A stretch of DNA of 8,601 bases, taken from positions 1 to 8,601 of the forward strand of contig QMVO01000058.1 of NCBI GenBank assembly GCA_003661125.1, written 5' to 3'. The notes beneath the pieces were generated by a model that was not told the DNA's origin, made no database searches, and saw nothing but the letters and a program-made list of their open reading frames with translations. Origin of the DNA: Methanosarcinales archaeon. GTDB taxonomy: Archaea; Halobacteriota; Syntropharchaeia; Alkanophagales; Methanospirareceae. This document shows positions 1 to 3,703 of the stretch, in pieces; the first letter of the stretch is position 1; each line of letters begins with the position of its first letter. A program made the position numbers and the translations under genes.

Positions 1-98
1 TCTCTAATATCTCTGTTACGACTACGGCATAAACGTTCTATTTCAATAACTTCTTCATATCTCAATTCCCTTACAAAGCGGGTGCAGTTTCCATGCAT
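1..98 (-). CDS. Partial N-terminus, possible IS630-like transposase
   Basis: An open minus-strand frame begins at ATG (98-96), directly after an in-frame TAA, and runs off the left edge after 32 codons. The readable part contains FVRELRYEEVIEIERL followed by CRSRNRDIRE, which looks like real helical protein rather than random translation. From memory, IS630-type transposases start with a similar short strand followed by a helix rich in Glu/Arg and an RS-N-R-REA motif that leads into a helix-turn-helix. That identity is an inference from about 30 residues. The start is supported by a GGGGATGG stretch a few nucleotides upstream and by a TATA-like box about 38 nt upstream. The gene is divergent from panE. 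It could equally be another small DNA-binding protein. Confidence 0.42.
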   Translation of the reverse strand, partial: MHGNCTRFVRELRYEEVIEIERLCRSRNRDIR

Positions 99-128
99 TT
101 ATCCATCCCCACATGGAAAATGGTTTTT

Positions 129-140
129 CTATTTTATAAC
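129..140 (-). promoter_or_regulatory. TATA-like box for the left-edge minus-strand gene
   Basis: On the minus strand this reads GTTATAAAATAG. Its centre is about 38 nt before the ATG at 98, which would place transcription start near 110 and leave a short leader holding the purine-rich GGGGATGG. The spacing is typical of archaeal TBP/TFB promoters. The surrounding 99-333 interval is AT-rich and holds no gene that I can support. Confidence 0.35.
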
Positions 141-295
141 TCTTTTGTTTTGGCACGATATAGTTAAACATTATCTGATAAAAAGAGGTATGTTAAAATG
201 TCCTGCCTTTATTTGGAAAATAACCGATAGTCACGTGCCGGGGAGCCTATTCCACTCACTACAAAAGATCCTCATCTTGATATACCAAAAGAACA

Positions 296-309
296 TTAAT
301 TATTAATTA
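296..309 (+). promoter_or_regulatory. AT-rich TATA-like element before panE
   Basis: TTAATTATTAATTA lies about 30 nt before the panE ATG. If used as a TATA box, transcription would start near 327 and the mRNA would be almost leaderless, which agrees with the lack of a good Shine-Dalgarno site (only AGGTTAC precedes the ATG). The element is itself palindromic, so other roles are possible. Confidence 0.35.
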
Positions 310-333
310 CCTTTTGAGTTCATTTAGGTTACA

Positions 334-1281
334 ATGAAATTCCTCATAATGGGTGCAGGGGCATTAGGCAGTGCATTTGGCGGTATGTTAGCCGATGCTG
401 GGCATGACGTTACACTTATCGGTAGGGAAAGTCACATGAAACCCATAAGAGAACATGGACTCAGAATAACCGGGATATGGGGCTCGCACGTAATCGAAAA
501 CATAAGAGCAACGTCAGAGCTAAAAGAAAATTACAAACCCGACGTGGTCTTGTTAACAACAAAGTCTTTCGATACTGAAAATGTGATACGAGAGTTGCAA
601 CCGCTTATTTCTAACGATTCCGTTGTCATTAGCTTGCAGAATGGCATAGGGAACGAGGAAATTATAGCAAGGTACGTCGGAGAAGAACACGCAATGGGCG
701 GCATGGTCATAACGGGTTTTGAGATATCAAAACCCGGAGAAGTAGAAGTAACCGTTTCCGCAGCTACTACAAAAATCGGTGAGCTCAATAACAAAATCAC
801 ACCGAGATTGAGAAAAATCGTTGCGATATTCAACGATGCGGAGATACCGTCAGATGCCGTGGATAATATCCAGATGCATATCTGGGCTAAAGCATTTTAC
901 AGTGCAGCGTTAAATCCATTAAGTGCGATTTTCAGGGTTGAGTATGGCAAACTATCAAATCTTAATTCTTTTGCGATTATCGAAGATTTAATTCACGAGG
1001 CTTTTGAAGTCGCAAAAGCGGAAAAAATCGAATTGTTCTGGAATACTGCCAAGGAATACCTGGATCATCTACGGCGTGAACAGATACCTCGAACTGAAAA
1101 ACACCGCTCTTCGATGCTTAATGACATAGAAAGGGGTAAAAAGACCGAGATAGATTTTTTAAACGGTGTTTTTGTCGCATTGGGTAAAAAGCATAACATT
1201 CCTACACCAGTAAATGAGACTATCGTCAGGGCGATCAAGTTTTTGGAATCCCTCCAAAACCACGAGATTTCACAAGATTAG
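334..1281 (+). CDS. panE: 2-dehydropantoate 2-reductase (ketopantoate reductase)
   Basis: This cytoplasmic enzyme reduces 2-dehydropantoate to pantoate with NAD(P)H, a step of coenzyme A biosynthesis. The 315 residues match the usual family length. The N-terminal Rossmann fold has the nucleotide-binding GAGALG motif (residues 7-12) and an arginine at 31 after the second strand. TTKSF (75-79) and LQNGIGNEE (101-109) are the family's central motifs. In the C-terminal helical domain, WAKAFYSAALNPLSA (184-198) supplies the likely general-acid lysine K186 and N194. The signature RSSMLNDIERGKKTEID (258-274) contains the substrate-binding serine and E272. All key residues are present, so it should be active. 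In archaea pantoate then goes to pantoate kinase and phosphopantothenate synthetase, neither of which is in this window. The gene stands alone, converging with cooC. ATG at 334 is chosen because the Rossmann strand begins right there. Confidence 0.94.
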   Translation: MKFLIMGAGALGSAFGGMLADAGHDVTLIGRESHMKPIREHGLRITGIWGSHVIENIRATSELKENYKPDVVLLTTKSFDTENVIRELQPLISNDSVVISLQNGIGNEEIIARYVGEEHAMGGMVITGFEISKPGEVEVTVSAATTKIGELNNKITPRLRKIVAIFNDAEIPSDAVDNIQMHIWAKAFYSAALNPLSAIFRVEYGKLSNLNSFAIIEDLIHEAFEVAKAEKIELFWNTAKEYLDHLRREQIPRTEKHRSSMLNDIERGKKTEIDFLNGVFVALGKKHNIPTPVNETIVRAIKFLESLQNHEISQD

Positions 1282-1448
1282 TTCAAACAGGAATTTGTGG
1301 TGCTAAGCACCGTTAGACCCCGGCTGGTTGGTACGGTTTAACCCTAATCCTAATGATAATCGTCATTTCGCGAACTTGCGTCGTGGTCGCTTAAAATGCA
1401 TCAAGGTTTGGAAATACCCGATGAAGAAGTTTTCCAAAGTTCGGTACC
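1282..1448. other. Convergent intergenic spacer between panE and cooC
   Basis: This 167-nt spacer separates two converging genes and has no gene I can support. It holds a compact inverted repeat, GGTGCT-A-AGCACC (1299-1311), 18 nt after the panE stop; the palindrome TTCGCGAA (1367-1374); and AATGA/TCATT arms (about 1352-1366). No long T tract follows the first hairpin, so a role as a terminator is only suggested by position. Confidence 0.4.
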
Positions 1449-2213
1449 TTAAACAATCCGCTTCACGATCCTTCTCACCGCAGTAACAGATGGTGCACCG
1501 TCGGGTAAAGCCACAATTGGGATGCCTTTAAGGTCATATTCCGGGATTAACGGATCAAAAGGTATTATCTCCTCTATATCGAGGTCTTGCTTCTTCGCTT
1601 CTTCTATTATCTGCTCCTCTGCGCCCTCAGGTATTTTATTCGCTACATTCATCATTTTCTTCACCTCGGCATCTATTTCCTCTGCAACCTTCCTCAGCCG
1701 CAATGCCGTTTTCCTGCTCTTCACTGTGGTATCCAGCACAATAAGCATGACATCTACGTCCCTCGTGGTTCTCCTGCTTAGATGCTCTAGACCTGCTTCG
1801 CAATCTATCACCGTGTAGTCATAATTCTTCGTCAATGTATCGAGGATCATTCTTATTATGTGATTTACCGGGCAGTAGCACCCCGGTCCCTCAGGGCGCC
1901 CCATAACCAGCAGGTCATACTGGTCTTCTTCCACTATTATCTCCGCTATTTTACCCTCAAATTCAGACCTTACGTCTAAAGTCACGTCCCTATGCTTGTC
2001 CTCCAACAAACTTTCTCTTATATCGCCTGCCGTCTTGTCATAGGATATGCCGAGAGCGTCAGGCAAATTTGAATCGGCATCTGCATCTATGGCTAAAATG
2101 CAAATATCTTCCTGAGCTTTATACTTCAGAATTTGCCTGATTAACAGAGCTGCGATAGCTGTTTTCCCTGTACCACCTTTGCCAGATACGCTTATCACTT
2201 TGCCCTTTTGCAT
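1449..2213 (-). CDS. cooC: CooC-type nickel-insertion ATPase for CO dehydrogenase
   Basis: CooC is a dimeric P-loop ATPase of the MinD/SIMIBI class that helps load nickel into the active-site cluster of carbon monoxide dehydrogenase (CODH or CODH/ACS). The 254-residue protein begins with the deviant Walker A KGGTGKT (12-18). It has a DADADSNLP stretch (43-51) and a VIDCEAGLEHLSRRT segment (135-149) matching the switch II/Walker B part. MGRPEGPGCYC (104-114) contains the C112-x-C114 pair known in CooC1 to bind the metal at the dimer interface. This CxC separates CooC from MinD and NifH relatives. The stop of rpl40e touches its ATG with no spacer, and a GAGGGAGA stretch inside the end of rpl40e can serve as ribosome binding site, so the two are probably co-transcribed. 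No CODH gene lies in the window. The protein implies one elsewhere in the genome. Confidence 0.94.
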   Translation of the reverse strand: MQKGKVISVSGKGGTGKTAIAALLIRQILKYKAQEDICILAIDADADSNLPDALGISYDKTAGDIRESLLEDKHRDVTLDVRSEFEGKIAEIIVEEDQYDLLVMGRPEGPGCYCPVNHIIRMILDTLTKNYDYTVIDCEAGLEHLSRRTTRDVDVMLIVLDTTVKSRKTALRLRKVAEEIDAEVKKMMNVANKIPEGAEEQIIEEAKKQDLDIEEIIPFDPLIPEYDLKGIPIVALPDGAPSVTAVRRIVKRIV

Positions 2214-2360
2214 TTATCTCCCTCTGTGACTGGATTTCATCCTCAAATCCTTCGATCCACATTTCCTGCATCGCGTCGCCCTGAATGCATTTCTTGCATT
2301 ACAGTCCATGCATATCTTCACACGGAAGAGCCTTGCCTCTGCTTCTGGAAATCTTGCCAT
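2214..2360 (-). CDS. rpl40e: Large-subunit ribosomal protein L40e (eL40)
   Basis: This 48-residue gene is too short for most gene callers but is clear by eye. It starts MARFPEAEARLFRVKICMDC and continues with NARNAFRATRCRKCG, then a basic tail ending SSHRGR. Two CxxC pairs (C17/C20 and C31/C34) form the zinc ribbon, and MARFPEAEARL is the near-invariant archaeal L40e start. It is a component of the 50S ribosomal subunit. AGAGGT lies about 8 nt before the ATG and a TATA-like box sits about 30 nt upstream. Its TAA is immediately followed by the ATG of cooC, so cooC is likely made from the same transcript. Eukaryotic L40 is fused to ubiquitin; here, as in other archaea, it stands alone. Confidence 0.96.
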   Translation of the reverse strand: MARFPEAEARLFRVKICMDCNARNAFRATRCRKCGSKDLRMKSSHRGR

Positions 2361-2387
2361 TTTTCTTACCTCTGTATATCTTACACA

Positions 2388-2399
2388 CTATATAACTTT
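2388..2399 (-). promoter_or_regulatory. TATA-like box for rpl40e-cooC
   Basis: Read on the minus strand the element is AAAGTTATATAG, centred about 33 nt before the rpl40e ATG. A start near 2367 would give a very short leader that may miss the AGAGGT site at 2373-2368. A slightly earlier start, driven by the adjacent TTTTTAATTTTAAAG, would keep it. Confidence 0.5.
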
Positions 2400-2428
2400 A
2401 AAATTAAAAAGCTTTTTCCGTTAAACAT

Positions 2429-2616
2429 TCAAAAGTGATCTCGTTTAATACGAAGAGTTTCCCTCACGAATATTTTCTTCTTTTCTGGTGGGATGTCGGA
2501 TTTGACTGCTCGGTAGAATAACTGCCCTTCTTTCAAATCCCCCCTCTCGCTTCATTCAAAAAAAACACCTCGATGTCGCTTGCTAAAAATCGGGAAACCA
2601 GCCATTGAGAACTCAT
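2429..2616 (-). pseudogene. Small hypothetical protein gene, frameshifted in a G6 tract
   Basis: ATG at 2616, four codons after an in-frame TGA, opens a frame reading MSSQWLVSRFLASDIEVFFL then NEARGG. It then hits a run of six G (minus strand, 2544-2539) and stops shortly after in that frame. One more G, or a -1 slip on the run, joins it to DLKEGQLFYRAVKSDIPPEK, then KKIFVRETLRIKRDHF and a TGA at 2431-2429. The joined product is 62 residues, helical and basic, and reads as a continuous protein. I do not recognise the family. It lies 68 nt upstream of rpl40e on the same strand. Causes could be a true mutation, a sequencing error in the homopolymer, or programmed frameshifting. An eight-T run lies just before the G run. 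Confidence 0.55.
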
Positions 2617-2809
2617 ACTCAGTCTTCAGATATCTGCACTACTCCGGTACCTCTATTCACTATACCTACATAACTTTCCCTTTGCGTTGGGCAATATCCC
2701 CTACGCTCCTATCGTGATAAAAGGCGAGGTAGTGTATAATAATACTATTAGCAATTATTCAGGCATAATAAAAGTGAAAGAGATGGATTTCTATTCTTGC
2801 TTCCCTCTA
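2617..2809. other. AT-rich spacer with a doubtful plus-strand frame
   Basis: No gene can be firmly called here. A plus-strand frame is open from about 2608 to a TGA at 2819-2821, inside the palindrome. Its second half, readable from GTG 2714, includes IKGEVVYNNTISNYSG and IIKVKEMDF, which looks protein-like. It has no Shine-Dalgarno site, no ATG near the front and a compositionally odd first half, so it may be a decayed fragment or chance. Confidence 0.25.
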
Positions 2810-2838
2810 ATGCTAATATGACAATGTCATATTGGCAT
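2810..2838. repeat. 29-nt near-perfect palindrome (operator or hairpin)
   Basis: The left arm ATGCTAATATGACA and right arm TGTCATATTGGCAT flank a single central A at 2824. Thirteen of fourteen positions pair perfectly, and the remaining one (T2814 with G2834) is a G-U wobble in RNA. The core, ATGACA-A-TGTCAT, looks like a repressor half-site pair. The palindrome ends only three bases before a TATA-like stretch, where a repressor could block TFB or TBP. As RNA it would be a strong hairpin followed by CAATTTT, so a terminator role is the alternative. Confidence 0.6.
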
Positions 2839-2840
2839 CA

Positions 2841-2852
2841 ATTTTAATAAAG
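2841..2852 (+). promoter_or_regulatory. TATA-like box next to the palindrome
   Basis: ATTTTAATAAAG is centred about 30 nt before the ATG at 2877, which fits a leaderless archaeal transcript starting near 2873. Its closeness to the 29-nt palindrome suggests repression at this promoter. This is inference from spacing only. Confidence 0.35.
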
Positions 2853-2876
2853 ATATTTCTTAGACATTGCGATAAC

Positions 2877-2993
2877 ATGATTATAATCCAAGAAATATTC
2901 CTTTTTAACCTATCTGAGCCTTCACTGAAAAGAATTTTGAGCTCGTGGGCATCCATTCATTGTGCAAAGAACTTGAGAATAGAGAAGGTATGA
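2877..2993 (+). CDS. 38-codon hypothetical frame, possibly a truncated gene
   Basis: ATG at 2877 begins a frame reading MIIIQEIFLFNLSEPSLKRI, then LSSWASIHCAKNLRIEKV, ending at TGA 2991-2993. I do not recognise it. It is supported by the TATA-like box about 30 nt upstream and by a plausible amphipathic start, but its codon content is not decisive. Its stop codon falls where AT-rich DNA gives way to the GC-richer transposase remnant, so the frame could be the N-terminal stub of a gene cut by that insertion. If the palindrome upstream is an operator, an autoregulated DNA-binding protein would be one possible original function. Chance is also possible. Confidence 0.28.
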   Translation: MIIIQEIFLFNLSEPSLKRILSSWASIHCAKNLRIEKV

Positions 2994-3009
2994 CAGAAGT
3001 CCGTAGATA

Positions 3010-3032
3010 GTCCAAGCTACCCGCCCTTGGAC
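3010..3032. repeat. 7-bp perfect hairpin near the transposase remnant end
   Basis: GTCCAAG (3010-3016) and CTTGGAC (3026-3032) are exact inverse complements with a nine-base C-rich loop. The hairpin lies about 55 nt beyond the transposase stop codon. It may be part of the insertion sequence's terminal region or a transcription stop for it. Confidence 0.4.
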
Positions 3033-3085
3033 GATTTCATCATAGACATTCGTCAATTCGCTTGCTCTATGCTTCCATTACCCAC

Positions 3086-3498
3086 TTAAGGACCCCTATG
3101 TCTGCCTTTCATTCGGCTTTTACGCGACCGAGTTCGATTGACCAAATGCTTGGTTACTTGTGCCCTGGCTTCAGCAGGCGTTAACTGTGGCAGCGGCATG
3201 ACGGCACGCAGTAGAGCTCGTACATTGGCGGTGGACAACGCCGGTGACACATCCACTCGAACTGCTGCAACAAGCTTGGGTCGCGAGCGTACTGCTCCGC
3301 CCACTCGATTTTTGTCTGTGTGATGAACCTTAGAGAGAGAATGGTCAGCGCCAGATGGTGCATCCACGCCAAATATTTCTGTGCTTCCAGTTCATCCCAG
3401 CCCAGCTCAGATTTTGCATCCTGGTTGGCACGTTCCACGAAGTATCGCTGACATTTTAGCCAGGCAAGGCGTTTGAAGGGCGTGTTAGGAGAGGCATG
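3086..3498 (-). pseudogene. Truncated, frameshifted IS4/IS701-like transposase
   Basis: The minus strand encodes the C-terminal third of a DDE transposase. The readable part starts near 3498 with NTPFKRLAWLKCQRYFVERA, then NQDAKSELGWDELEAQKYLA and HHLALTILSLRFITQTK, followed by EWAEQYARDPSLLQQFE. There, at about 3255/3256, the frame breaks. It resumes one base back with VDVSPALSTANVRALLRAV, MPLPQLTPAEARAQ and a basic tail RSRKSRMKGRHRGP before TAA (3088-3086). The glutamate in YFVERANQDAKSELG is probably the third catalytic acid of the DDE triad. Everything upstream, including the two catalytic aspartates, is missing: a TGA and unrelated DNA follow at 3499-3501. The piece is GC-richer than its surroundings and uses CTG, GCC and CGT codons unlike the neighbouring genes, so it was probably acquired from elsewhere. 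It cannot encode a working transposase. Confidence 0.88.
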
Positions 3499-3637
3499 TC
3501 AAACTAATCAAAATAGAGATATTACACTGGCATTTACGGTTTTAATTTTCATATTTTGGATAGCTCTGGTGTGTATTTCTCTCTCTGAATGGGAGAAGGA
3601 TGTGAAAGATGAGAGTGAGAATATGAGAATAGAAAAA

Positions 3638-3645
3638 TTTATAAG
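3638..3645 (+). promoter_or_regulatory. TATA-like box for the repeat-protein gene
   Basis: TTTATAAG is centred about 62 nt before ATG 3704. A start near 3668 would give a leader of about 36 nt carrying the purine-rich GGGAAGGGG (3685-3693), about 10 nt before the ATG. This supports the downstream start over the longer open frame. Confidence 0.4.
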
Positions 3646-3703
3646 TGATGAATCCAGCAATAAAATTGAGATAAATATTAAAAAGGGAAGGGGTAAAAAG
3701 AAG

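Noticed and set aside
82..306. 74-codon plus-strand frame before panE
   Set aside because: It has no recognisable motifs and is rich in Phe, Tyr, Ile and His as random AT-rich translation is. It overlaps the better supported minus-strand start and its promoter.
1352..1374. Fur-box-like TAATGATAATC and the TTCGCGAA palindrome
   Set aside because: They lie between two convergent genes, downstream of both, so an operator role has no promoter to act on. The matches are short enough to be chance.
1394..1451. 18-codon frame MHQGLEIPDEEVF between panE and cooC
   Set aside because: It is too short, without ribosome binding site, promoter or recognisable similarity.
2208..2438. 76-codon plus-strand frame
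   Set aside because: It is the antisense shadow of rpl40e and its promoter. The minus-strand protein is a clear ribosomal protein.
2853..2898. Inverted repeat ATATTTCTT / AAGAAATAT
   Set aside because: Arms are only nine AT-rich bases with a 28-nt loop, which is expected by chance in such DNA.
3138..3323. Plus-strand frame in the transposase region
   Set aside because: It is a shadow of the transposase coding strand; the minus-strand product matches transposase motifs.
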